In this document: one piece after another, positions 1 through 7,516 of the stretch | Position numbering within the stretch: position 1 is the stretch's first letter | Layout: each line of letters opens with the position of its first letter | Source of the DNA: Lentzea sp. | Lineage (GTDB): Bacteria > Actinomycetota > Actinomycetes > Mycobacteriales > Pseudonocardiaceae | Length of the DNA stretch: 9,716 nucleotides | Direction: 5' to 3' | Assembly: GCA_030146905.1 (NCBI GenBank) | Contig: JASLAV010000605.1 | Location: 1-9,716, forward strand | The notes under the pieces: generated by a model | Seen by the model: the letters and a program-made list of their open reading frames with translations, nothing else | The model's database searches: none | Told to the model about the DNA's origin: nothing | Made by a program: the position numbers and the translations under genes

Positions 1-21
1 GGCGACTTCGAAAGCAGGTGA

Positions 22-396
22 CTACGCGATCGCGCCCGGCGGGAGCTTCAGCTTGAACGGCAAGGTGGTCACGACGGCCAGGTCGGACGCGGTCGCCTTC
101 ATGAGCATCGGAGCGTTGCGAGCGCCGGGTTCCGGGAGGTCCAGGAGGCGGTCCACTGCCTCGGCCAACGGGCCCTCGTAGATCCACACGGCCTGGGCGG
201 GGCGGGCCGAGTCGCGAACCGCGGGCAGACGGCCCGCGCGTGCCTCGGTCTCCGACCAGAACAGGATCGAGTCGATGAACCCTCTGCGCTGCTTGAACGC
301 CATGATGCGGTCGAGCTGCCCGGCGTCGTCCCTCAGGTGGAGGAACTGAAATCCGTTCTCGCGCAGCTCGATGACCTTGCTCAGTGCGTGGTCCAT
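22..396 (-). CDS. Hypothetical protein, 124 residues
   Basis: I do not recognise this protein or assign it a function. It is soluble-looking, with no signal peptide and no membrane segment. The N-terminal half mixes charged and aromatic residues (a KQRRGF stretch near residue 35, then ILFWSETEAR). The C-terminal half has an acidic, leucine-rich stretch (AEAVDRLLDLPEPG, about residues 79-92) and ends with a hydrophobic, lysine-containing tail. The ATG at 396 is preceded by a GGGG/AGG-rich stretch that can serve as ribosome binding site, though part of it lies in a small inverted repeat (406-418). Codon use is normal for the window, so I take it as a real gene. It is divergent from the UDP-glucose dehydrogenase gene across a 440-bp gap and ends at 22, so it is probably transcribed alone. 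It may be a small regulatory or accessory protein, but nothing visible proves this. Confidence 0.7.
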   Translation of the reverse strand: MDHALSKVIELRENGFQFLHLRDDAGQLDRIMAFKQRRGFIDSILFWSETEARAGRLPAVRDSARPAQAVWIYEGPLAEAVDRLLDLPEPGARNAPMLMKATASDLAVVTTLPFKLKLPPGAIA

Positions 397-405
397 GGCG
401 CACCT

Positions 406-434
406 ACCCCTGTGGGGTCACCTTTGGGGTGACC
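406..434 (-). promoter_or_regulatory. Adjoining inverted repeats in the leader of the 22-396 gene
   Basis: Two perfect inverted repeats lie side by side and share three bases: ACCCC-TGT-GGGGT at 406-418 and GGTCACC-N5-GGTGACC at 416-434. The same stretch can be read as a direct repeat, TGGGGTCACC (413-422) and TGGGGTGACC (425-434), offset by 12 bp. It lies 10-38 bp before the ATG at 396. In the minus-strand RNA the first hairpin would pair the GGGG run that probably forms part of the ribosome binding site. The arrangement could be an operator for a dimeric repressor or a leader that masks translation initiation. The repeats are seen directly; their role is inference. Confidence 0.4.
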
Positions 435-443
435 GTTCAGTCA

Positions 444-463
444 TACGACCCGAAAGGATCGTA
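444..463 (-). repeat. Inverted repeat TACGA/TCGTA around a CCGAAAGG core
   Basis: TACGA at 444-448 mirrors TCGTA at 459-463. Inside, CC-GAAA-GG can close after one C-A mismatch, so RNA from the plus strand could form a stem with a GAAA (GNRA-type) tetraloop. On the minus strand the right arm contains the proposed -10 box TACGAT of the 22-396 gene, so as DNA the element is well placed for a repressor. Both readings are inference. Confidence 0.35.
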
Positions 464-486
464 CGGTAAGTCGTTGTTCGTCGTAA
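458..486 (-). promoter_or_regulatory. Candidate promoter for the 22-396 gene
   Basis: On the minus strand, TTACGA (481-486) and TACGAT (458-463) are separated by 17 bp. The -10 box fits the actinobacterial TAnnnT pattern well and the -35 box is a partial match to TTGACA. Transcription would begin near 451, giving a leader of about 55 nt that contains the inverted repeats at 406-434. The call comes from pattern matching only. Confidence 0.35.
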
Positions 487-543
487 GGCGTAGTCCGAAA
501 GAGTTATCTCAATTGGTCGAGGCTTGTGGCTCAGGGTAATCGC

Positions 544-579
544 TCCCCTTCCTAGGTGGGGAAACGGCCAGGACGGCCA
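544..579. repeat. TCCCC/GGGGA inverted repeat followed by an ACGGCCA tandem pair
   Basis: TCCCC (544-548) and GGGGA (558-562) can form a short stem enclosing the palindrome CCTAGG (551-556). Directly after it, ACGGCCA occurs twice (564-570 and 573-579), with the starts 9 bp apart. This could be part of a structured leader or a pair of protein half-sites. No known family is recognised. Confidence 0.3.
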
Positions 580-613
580 CTACGGTTCGCGTCAGGAACG
601 CCAAACCGCCCAA

Positions 614-629
614 TGTGACTAACGTCACG
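614..629. promoter_or_regulatory. CRP/GlxR-like binding site
   Basis: TGTGA-CTAACG-TCACG matches nine of the ten fixed positions of the TGTGA-N6-TCACA consensus used by CRP-family regulators, including the actinobacterial GlxR and Mycobacterium CRP proteins. The core GTGAC-N4-GTCAC is a perfect inverted repeat (615-628). The site lies about 215 bp upstream of the dehydrogenase start and about 160 bp upstream of the candidate promoter of the divergent gene. Either or both could be its target. The match is seen in the sequence; regulation is inference. Confidence 0.5.
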
Positions 630-663
630 CTAATCCACATGTGTCACCTCCGAGTGGGGGGAC

Positions 664-685
664 CTACACCCGACTAGACGTGTAG
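664..685. repeat. Inverted repeat CTACAC-N10-GTGTAG
   Basis: A perfect 6-bp inverted repeat with a 10-bp spacer lies upstream of the dehydrogenase gene. Its half-site spacing (16 bp centre to centre, about one and a half helical turns) allows a dimeric regulator, and it could also fold weakly as RNA. No regulator is identified. Confidence 0.3.
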
Positions 686-836
686 CACTGTCGTGCGGTT
701 GCAAACCACAGCGACTCGCGTTCTTCACAGAACTCCTGCGAGAGATCTCACGGCTCCGTCAAACGACGTCGGTACGACGAGCACCTGTGCGACGATCGGC
801 TCTCACCAGTTCGTGCTGATCAAGGGCGGTTCGAGG

Positions 837-2102
837 ATGTTCGTTCGCCGGGTTGCGGTCGTCGGGGCCGGGTACGTCGGGCTCACGTCGGCCGCCTGCC
901 TCGCGTCGCTGGGGCACCACGTCGTCTGCGCGGACATCGACGAGAAGAAGGTCGAACAGCTCCGCAGGGCCGAGGTCCAGATCTTCGAGCCGGGCCTCAC
1001 CGAGCTGGTCCAGGAAGGGCTCGCCGCCGGGCGCCTGGAGTTCGTCGTCGGTGTGCGCAACGCCGTGCGGGACGCCGAGGTCGTCTTCCTCTGCGTGCCG
1101 ACGCCGATGGGCGAGGGCGGCGCGGCCGACCTCAAGGCCGTCGAAGCCGCCGTCGCCGAGATGAAGGGCCTGCTCGCACCCGGCACGGTCGTGGTCAACA
1201 AGTCCACGGTCCCGGTCGGCACGGCGTCGCGCGTCCTGGAGCTCCTCGAACGCGATGACGTGTTCGTCGCGAGCAACCCGGAGTTCCTGCGCGAGGGGAG
1301 CGCGGTCAAGGACTTCATGCACCCCGACCGGATCGTCGTCGGCTCCGACGCGCAGAACGCCGCCGAGCGCGTCAGCGCCCTCTACGCCCGCCTGGGCGCG
1401 CCGACGGTCCTCATGGACGCCGCCAGCGCCGAGCTCGTGAAGTACAGCGCCAACTGCTTCCTCGCCATGAAGCTCAGCTACGTCAACGCCATGGCCGAGC
1501 TGTGCGAGCGGCTCGGCGCGGACATCGCGAACGTCACCGAGGGCATGGGCTTCGACCAGCGCATCGGGCAGTCGTTCCTGCAACCCGGTCCCGGCTGGGG
1601 CGGGTCCTGCCTGCCGAAGGACACGCACGCGCTGCTGCAGATCGCCGAGGCGGCCGGTCACGACTTCGAGCTGCTCAGCGCCACGATCAACACCAACGAG
1701 AAGCAGAGCCGGCTGATCATCAGCAAGATCGCCGGTGCGGTCGGCGGCGACCTGACGGGCAAGAAGCTCGGGCTGCTCGGCCTCGCGTTCAAGGCCGGCA
1801 CGAACGACCTGCGCGACTCGCCGGCGTTGAAGATCGCGAAGATGCTCAGGGCGGAAGGTGCCGAGCTGGTCGCCTACGACCCGGCGATCACGCAGGCCGT
1901 CGACGGCGTCACCGACGACGTGACCGTGGTGGACGACGTGCAGCAGGCCGCGAAGGACGCGAACGCCCTCGTCGTGCTGACCGAGTGGCCCCAGTTCCGC
2001 TCGCTCGACTGGGCGGCGCTCGCCGGGACGATGACCGGGCAGGTCGTGGTGGACACCCGCAACCTGCTCGACGTCGACGTCCTGACGCGCGCCGGCCTCA
2101 CG

Positions 2103-2123
<21 letters not shown>
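837..2123 (+). CDS. ugd: UDP-glucose 6-dehydrogenase
   Basis: This cytoplasmic enzyme oxidises UDP-glucose to UDP-glucuronate with two NAD+. The 428-residue product has a normal family length. It begins with a Rossmann NAD-binding fold, GAGYVG at 10-15, with D33/D35 at the end of the second strand. VPTP is at 87-90 and NPEFLREGSA at 147-156. The central helix carries K202 and N206 (ELVKYSANCF). The catalytic cysteine is C258 in GGSCLPKD (255-262). The C-terminal UDP-binding domain has FKAGTNDLRDSP at 318-329. I chose the ATG at 837 because it begins six residues before the first beta strand's VVGAG and follows AAGGGCGG (822-829) at a 7-nt spacing. The frame is open upstream to a GTG at 693, but that extension has poor codon bias. 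The 3' end overlaps the convergent decarboxylase gene by 21 bp. Its product is the substrate of that neighbour. UDP-mannuronate-type dehydrogenases share the fold, but context favours UDP-glucose. Confidence 0.95.
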
Positions 2124-3056
<933 letters not shown>

Positions 3057-3104
3057 GGCGTGAACCACCCTCTCCCCCAGGACCAAAGACACGAACGAGT
3101 GAAA

Positions 3105-3144
3105 CCTAGGCTACGAAACGTCCACGCCTAGGCGTTTTGCGCCT
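3105..3144 (-). repeat. Nested palindromes at the glycosyltransferase/decarboxylase junction
   Basis: Three symmetric elements overlap around the glycosyltransferase stop codon. AGGCG-N5-CGCCT lies at 3130-3144. ACGCCTAGGCGT at 3124-3135 is a perfect 12-bp palindrome containing the stop. CCTAGGC (3105-3111) mirrors GCCTAGG (3126-3132) across 14 bp. The hexamer CCTAGG, uncommon in GC-rich DNA, thus occurs twice within 28 bp. In minus-strand RNA the pairings are mutually exclusive and precede the decarboxylase start by about 50-90 nt. There is no U-run, so this is not an ordinary intrinsic terminator. It could be an operator, an mRNA-processing site or an attenuator-like switch. Confidence 0.4.
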
Positions 3145-5071
3145 CCCAGTTGCTGAGCCACACATCACGCGCCTCGCGTTCGCTGCGGATGGAGGACAGC
3201 CAATCACCGAGTGCGTCGTCCTGCAGTTCGAGCGCACCGGACATCAGGCGCGGGCAGCTCTCCCTGACGGCGTCGAAGCCCGCGTCCTGGGAGATGTTGG
3301 TGAGGCTCAGCATCGAGGTCGCCGACTGCCGGTAGCGGCCCACGACCGTCTGCACGTGTGCCGCGTGCCCACCGCTTTCCGCGATGCGGCACCACAGCTC
3401 GTAGTCCTCCCACCCGTGCAGGCGGCGGTCGAGCGTGTAGCCCTCCAGCTTCTCCAGCGTCGTGGCCTTGATCAACGCCATCGCGTCGATGTAGTTGCCG
3501 TAGCGCAGCCGCCACGGCTCCCACGGCCACACGCCCATGAGACCGACGGGGCCGGTCGAGTCGAACCGCTGCAGCACGCCGAAGGCGAACGACGCGTCCG
3601 GATCGGCGTCGATCGCGGCCACCAGGCGCTCCAGGCCGGTCGGCACGATCGCGTTGTCCGAGTCGAGCACGAACACGAGCTCACCGCGCGCGTGCCGGAA
3701 CGCCTCGTTGCGCGAGCGCGGCAGACCGCGGTTGACCGGGTGCCGCACCAGCGTCATCGGGACGTGCGGGCTCTTGTCCATCCACTCGCGCACGGTCGCG
3801 TTCGAACCGTCGGTGGAGCAGTCGTCGACGACGACGATCTCCAGGTCGCCGTACGTGCCGGATGCGGCGGACTCCAGCGCCTCCACGACGTACGGCTCGT
3901 GGTTGTACAGCGCCATGATCACCGAGACGCGCGGCGTGCGGCGGTCCCACGCGGGCGTGCGGTGGTCGATCACCGGCGTCGGGTCGATCGTCGTGTCCGT
4001 CGAGACGCGGCGGCGCAGGTCGATGATGTCGAGCCGGAGCTCGCGCATCGCCTGGCGCACGGCGTCGACGCTGTCGGTCTGGCGTTCCCAGGCCGGCGTG
4101 ACCTTCTGCCGGAACGGCTGGGTGCGGCTCGGGCCCAGGCGCAGGCGGTGGCCGTCGTAGGTGCTGCGCAGGTCCTGCGCGACCGAGAGCAGCTTCTCGA
4201 CGCCCGCGGAGAACGGGTTCTCCTTGATCAGCGCGTAGGCGTTGCGGCGCAACGTGTTCAGCCTGTCCTGGTCCTCCAGCAGCGACGCCAGCGCGTGCGG
4301 CAGCGACGACAGCGCGGAGAACACCAGGTGCTCGTTGTGCTTGAACGGCTCGGTGTGCAGCGAGGTCTCGGACAGCATCACCGCACCGCAGTGAGCGGCC
4401 TCCGCGGCGCGCAGCCACTCGAAGTACGGCTCGTCCGCCTGGTGGATGTTGACGAGGACCTTGGTGCCCGCCAGCAGTTCCCGCTTGCGGTCGCCCGTCA
4501 CGAACGCGGCGTGGTCGCCGGTGTTCGGAGCCGCGTTGTCGGAGAGGATCAGGCGGCTGCGACGTGACCACAGCTGCCGGCCGATCTTCGAGAGAGCGTG
4601 CTCACGGCGTGGCGTCGCACAGCCCATGAAGAGGATGTCGAGCTCGTGGTCCTCCGCGTCCGGCTTGAACTTGTCCCAGGTGGGCGTCCAGCCGAACTGC
4701 AGGTGCTCCGCCGCGATGCCCTGGTCCCGGTAGCGCTTCACCGACAGGGTGCTGAAGTCGAACACCGCGCCGAGCTTGTGTCCGTAGTAGACGTTCGCGT
4801 CGAAGTGCGACGACGACGGCTGCTCGGCGGTGATGCCGATGCAGCGCTTGGCCAGCCGCGGGTCCTCGAGGAACTGCCCGCCCTCCAGCACCGCGTACTC
4901 GTGCGTGGGCAGCAGCACGAAGACGTCGTCCGGCTCGGTGTCCACGACGGACGTGACGACGTCGGCCGTCACGCCCAGGCGCGTCGCCTCGTCGACGATC
5001 GCCTCCGCCAGCTCGTGGAAGAACGCGTTCTGGAACCGCGACTGGACGACGCGCAGACGCAGGTCACGCAT
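3128..5071 (-). CDS. Two-domain glycosyltransferase: GT-B-like N-terminus fused to GT2
   Basis: The 647-residue cytosolic protein has two candidate sugar-transfer modules. Residues 1-302 resemble the CgeB/Glyco_trans_1-type GT-B proteins: a GITAEQP stretch (79-85), LDILFMG before the second Rossmann half (144-150), VLVNIHQADEPYFEWLRAAEA (205-225), and a C-terminal helix. A linker (303-380) contains a short amphipathic segment. Residues 381-605 are a GT2 (GT-A) domain: VSVIMALYNHEP (382-393), the nucleotide-binding VVVDDCSTDGS (413-423), the metal-binding DSD (470-472) and the acceptor-side GWEDYELW (553-560). I chose the ATG at 5071. It overlaps the upstream gene's TGA by 8 nt (ATGCGTGA) and follows AAGGGCGG at a 5-nt spacing, suggesting translational coupling. 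An in-frame extension of seven residues upstream is unlikely. Donor and acceptor are unknown; UDP-Xyl or UDP-GlcA from the adjoining enzymes are natural candidates by context only. The N-terminal half could be a non-catalytic acceptor-binding domain. Confidence 0.88.
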   Translation of the reverse strand: MRDLRLRVVQSRFQNAFFHELAEAIVDEATRLGVTADVVTSVVDTEPDDVFVLLPTHEYAVLEGGQFLEDPRLAKRCIGITAEQPSSSHFDANVYYGHKLGAVFDFSTLSVKRYRDQGIAAEHLQFGWTPTWDKFKPDAEDHELDILFMGCATPRREHALSKIGRQLWSRRSRLILSDNAAPNTGDHAAFVTGDRKRELLAGTKVLVNIHQADEPYFEWLRAAEAAHCGAVMLSETSLHTEPFKHNEHLVFSALSSLPHALASLLEDQDRLNTLRRNAYALIKENPFSAGVEKLLSVAQDLRSTYDGHRLRLGPSRTQPFRQKVTPAWERQTDSVDAVRQAMRELRLDIIDLRRRVSTDTTIDPTPVIDHRTPAWDRRTPRVSVIMALYNHEPYVVEALESAASGTYGDLEIVVVDDCSTDGSNATVREWMDKSPHVPMTLVRHPVNRGLPRSRNEAFRHARGELVFVLDSDNAIVPTGLERLVAAIDADPDASFAFGVLQRFDSTGPVGLMGVWPWEPWRLRYGNYIDAMALIKATTLEKLEGYTLDRRLHGWEDYELWCRIAESGGHAAHVQTVVGRYRQSATSMLSLTNISQDAGFDAVRESCPRLMSGALELQDDALGDWLSSIRSEREARDVWLSNWEAQNA

Positions 5072-6479
5072 TGCGGCCGCCCTTGAGGGCACCGGTCGCC
5101 TTGCGCAGCGGGGCCGTGACGCGCCACGACGTCGAGCGCTCCAGGTCGTCGATCTTTTCCTGCAGCGTCGTGCGCCAGTGCAGGTGCTGGCGGATCTCCT
5201 CGTCCAGCCTGCGGTTGAGGCGGTCGTTGTCGCGCGCGTACTCGGCGAGCAACGTCGTGGCCTCGTCGAGCGCGGTGAGGCGGTCGGCCGCCTTGGCCAG
5301 CTCGCTGTACTCGTTCTTGAGGTCGTGCAGCTCCTGCGCGACCACGTACTCGCGGCGGCGCGACTCCTCGAGCTCGGCGAGCGCCTTGCCCAGCGCGTCC
5401 TCGAGACCGGTGGCGACCGACTCGGCGCGCTCGCGGGCCGCCTTCTGCTCGTCGGCGTACCGGAGGCTGCGCTCCAGCTGGTCGGTGGCAGGGTCGGCCT
5501 GCGTGACGACCTGGCTCAGCGGGTGGCGCGCGGTGCCGCCCTTCGCCTTGGTCCTCGTGGCGGCCGCGACCGCGGCCTGCAGGTGCTCGACCAGCGACTC
5601 CTCGGAGTACCGCTCCGCGACCCACGCGCGGTAGGTGCGGCGTTCCTCGATCGACGGCTCCTGCGCGAGCACCGCGGCCGCCTTCTCGACGATCGCGAGC
5701 ACGTCGGCGTCCTCGACCGCGTGCGTGCCGGGCGCCTCGAACAGCTCGGCGCCACCGCCGGCCGGGTAGCCGATGACGACGCAGCCGGCGGAGAGCGCTT
5801 CCGCGACGGGCAGGCCGAAGCCCTCGTCCCTGCCGAGCGCGATGAACACCGACGCGTCCGCGAGCGCCTCCGCGACCTCCCGCTCGGTCACGTCGTCGAG
5901 CGAGACGACCTCGACGCCGGCGAACCGCTTGTCGTTGCGGAACAGCGCGGTCAGCACGGCGGCCTCGCGCGGGCGCTTGCGGGGGAGCAGCACGATCTTG
6001 CGCTTGCGCTCCTCCGCGAAGCGGTACAGCCCGGTGTCGATCACGTACGGCACCAGCTGGACCTTCAGCTTGGGGTGCAACGCCGTCAGCACGTCCACGC
6101 TCACCGCGGAACCGGCCCACACCTGCGGCGCGGGCTTCCACGCCGGGTAGTCGGTGCCGCTGAAGTTGTCGAACGTGTAGTAGTGGTTCTGGTTGTAGAC
6201 GACCTTGCGCACGCCGGGGGCGGGGTCGAACCCGTCCAGCACCATCACCTCCGGCACGACCAGCACGTCGTCGGGGCCGAGCTCGCAGGTCTCCCCGCTG
6301 ATGACCTGCGCGGACGACGAGAACCAGCCGACGTGGAACCCTTCGGCGAAGTGCCACACCTTGGCGTCGAAACCGGTGCGCGCGGCGAGCTCCGCGTGCC
6401 GGTACATGGCGCGCACGCCGCCGGACGGCTCAGCGACGTCCGGGACTACGTACACGACCTGGCGAGTCATGGTCGACAT
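5064..6479 (-). CDS. GT4-type glycosyltransferase with C-terminal coiled coil
   Basis: The 471-residue protein looks like a retaining GT-B glycosyltransferase. The N-terminal half has PSGGVRAMYRHAELA (18-32), a glycine loop of the acceptor domain, and KVVYNQNHYYTF (92-103). The C-terminal half has the EX7E motif, E219 and E227, in GRDEGFGLPVAEAL, followed by AGCVVIGYPAGGGAELF (231-247). Residues about 333-448 are predicted by eye to be a long charged coiled coil. After it comes STSWRVTAPLRK (449-460), an amphipathic basic tail seen at the end of many polysaccharide glycosyltransferases, perhaps for membrane or partner contact. There is no signal peptide. Start: the ATG at 6479 follows GAGGGG by 4 nt. 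A TTG at 6482 and an ATG at 6470 are alternatives. It is first in the minus-strand run, overlaps the next gene by 8 nt and is divergent from galE. The sugar specificity cannot be read. Confidence 0.88.
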   Translation of the reverse strand: MSTMTRQVVYVVPDVAEPSGGVRAMYRHAELAARTGFDAKVWHFAEGFHVGWFSSSAQVISGETCELGPDDVLVVPEVMVLDGFDPAPGVRKVVYNQNHYYTFDNFSGTDYPAWKPAPQVWAGSAVSVDVLTALHPKLKVQLVPYVIDTGLYRFAEERKRKIVLLPRKRPREAAVLTALFRNDKRFAGVEVVSLDDVTEREVAEALADASVFIALGRDEGFGLPVAEALSAGCVVIGYPAGGGAELFEAPGTHAVEDADVLAIVEKAAAVLAQEPSIEERRTYRAWVAERYSEESLVEHLQAAVAAATRTKAKGGTARHPLSQVVTQADPATDQLERSLRYADEQKAARERAESVATGLEDALGKALAELEESRRREYVVAQELHDLKNEYSELAKAADRLTALDEATTLLAEYARDNDRLNRRLDEEIRQHLHWRTTLQEKIDDLERSTSWRVTAPLRKATGALKGGRNA

Positions 6480-6532
6480 CAATCCCCTCGTGGGTCTGGC
6501 ATAGCCTGTCGCCGTCGAACGGAGGACAAGCG
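6480..6532. promoter_or_regulatory. Short divergent control region between the glycosyltransferase operon and galE
   Basis: Only 53 bp separate the two divergent starts, so their promoters must overlap or reach into coding DNA. A TAGCCT box at 6502-6507 fits TAnnnT for galE but lacks a recognisable -35 element. The galE ribosome binding site GGAGG is at 6521-6525, 7 nt before the GTG. The opposite strand carries GAGGGG just before the glycosyltransferase start. The shared region suggests linked expression of epimerase and glycosyltransferases. Confidence 0.4.
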
Positions 6533-7516
6533 GTGACGATCCTGGTTACCGGCGGTGCGGGCTACGTCGGCTCGCACGTCGTGCACGCACTGGCCGAAGC
6601 CGGGCGTGGTGTGGTCGTGGTGGACAACATGCGCACGGGCTCGCCCGAGGCCGTACCGTCCGGCACCCCCGTACACCCTATCGACGTCACCGACACCGCG
6701 AAGCTGGAACAGGTCATCCGGGACCACGGTGTGACGGCCTGCATCCACCTCGCCGGCCTGAAGAACCCCGGTGAGTCCATGAAGGACCCCGGCCTGTACT
6801 TCCACAACAACGCGACCGGCACGTTGTCCGTGCTGAACGCGCTGGTGTCCACGGGTGTCCGCGATCTGGTGTTCTCGTCGTCCTGTTCGGTCTACGGCGC
6901 CGCGGAGACGTTGCCGATCACCGAGGACAGCCCGTTGCAGCCCATCAGCCCTTACGGCCACAGCAAACTCGTGGGCGAGCGGATGATCGAGGCGTACGGG
7001 AACGCGCACGGCCTGCGCTGGATGTCGTTGCGCTACTTCAACGCGGCCGGTGCGTCGCTCGACGGCAGCATCGGCGAGGACTGGGGCCCGACGCACAACC
7101 TGGTGCCACTGCTGGCGAAAGCCGCGCTGGGAGCGCGTCCGCCGGTGACGTTGTTCGGCAGCGACTACCCGACGGAGGACGGCACCGCGGTGCGGGACTA
7201 CACGCACGTGGTGGACCTGGCGGAGGCGCACGTACTGGCGTTGGGACACCTGCAGGCCGGCGGTGCCTCCGCGGCGCTGAACCTCGGCACCGGCACCGGG
7301 TACTCGGTGCTGCAGGTCGTGAAGGGGCTGGAGCAGGTCGCGGGCCGGCCGTTGCCGGTGACCTTCGGCGACCGGAGGCCGGGGGACCCGCCCGCGGTGT
7401 GGGCGGATCCTGCCCGTGCCTTCGACGTGCTGGGCTGGCGTGCCAGGCTCGGACTTCCCGAGATCCTCGCCACCGCGTGGCGGTGGCACGCCAGCACCGC
7501 TCACTTGGCGGGGTAG
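6533..7516 (+). CDS. galE: UDP-glucose 4-epimerase
   Basis: This cytosolic SDR enzyme interconverts UDP-glucose and UDP-galactose with bound NAD. The 327-residue product has the usual length. TGGAGYVGSH (6-15) binds NAD, VVDN (29-32) ends the second strand, and HLAGLK is at 72-77. SSSCSVYG (115-122) holds the catalytic serine (S117 by alignment to SSSATVYG of GalE). Y141 and K145 (YGHSK) complete the triad. LRYFNAAGA (166-174) and the late RDYTHVVDLAEAH (221-233) are typical of GalE rather than of decarboxylases or dehydratases. The GTG at 6533 is supported by GGAGG 7 nt upstream and by the immediate start of the first Rossmann strand. It is divergent from the glycosyltransferase run and overlaps the convergent membrane-protein gene by 16 bp. 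UDP-galactose may feed the neighbouring glycosyltransferases or the galactan of the cell wall. The substrate could also be an N-acetylated or C6-oxidised UDP-sugar, since GalE-like enzymes vary. Confidence 0.93.
   Translation: MTILVTGGAGYVGSHVVHALAEAGRGVVVVDNMRTGSPEAVPSGTPVHPIDVTDTAKLEQVIRDHGVTACIHLAGLKNPGESMKDPGLYFHNNATGTLSVLNALVSTGVRDLVFSSSCSVYGAAETLPITEDSPLQPISPYGHSKLVGERMIEAYGNAHGLRWMSLRYFNAAGASLDGSIGEDWGPTHNLVPLLAKAALGARPPVTLFGSDYPTEDGTAVRDYTHVVDLAEAHVLALGHLQAGGASAALNLGTGTGYSVLQVVKGLEQVAGRPLPVTFGDRRPGDPPAVWADPARAFDVLGWRARLGLPEILATAWRWHASTAHLAG

Larger units (their letters stand above)
397..836. other. 440-bp divergent intergenic region rich in symmetric elements
   Basis: This gap separates two divergent genes and is less GC-rich than the coding DNA. 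It has no convincing coding frame. The in-frame extension of the dehydrogenase from a GTG at 693 lacks the G/C third-position bias of the gene body (codons such as CAA, ACA, AGA, ACT, CCT). From left to right it holds two adjoining inverted repeats (406-434), a repeat over a possible minus-strand -10 box (444-463), a TCCCC/GGGGA repeat and an ACGGCCA tandem pair (544-579), a CRP-like palindrome (614-629), a CTACAC/GTGTAG repeat (664-685) and an 8-bp palindrome GAGATCTC (742-749). I found no convincing sigma70-type promoter facing the dehydrogenase. Confidence 0.75.

Noticed and set aside
1..21. Possible end of a plus-strand gene (frame reading GDFESR then TGA at 19-21)
   Set aside because: Six codons cannot support a call, although the convergent, abutting layout would fit this genome.
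514..544. TTGGTC/TAATCG as a promoter for ugd
   Set aside because: The -10 box matches only its first two bases, the spacer is 18 bp, and the site is nearly 300 bp from the start codon.
693..836. In-frame 48-residue N-terminal extension of UDP-glucose dehydrogenase from a GTG
   Set aside because: Codon bias is unlike the gene body, the family normally begins at the Rossmann strand, and a good ribosome binding site precedes the ATG at 837.
397..836. Known riboswitch or small RNA in the large gap
   Set aside because: I could not recognise the conserved core of any named riboswitch class, including c-di-AMP, c-di-GMP and cobalamin types. A covariance-model scan would decide.
3137..6536. Long open plus-strand frames opposite the two glycosyltransferases
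   Set aside because: They are Arg/Val/His/Gln-rich with no domain and arise because high-GC third positions suppress stops on the antisense strand. The minus-strand frames carry complete enzyme motifs.
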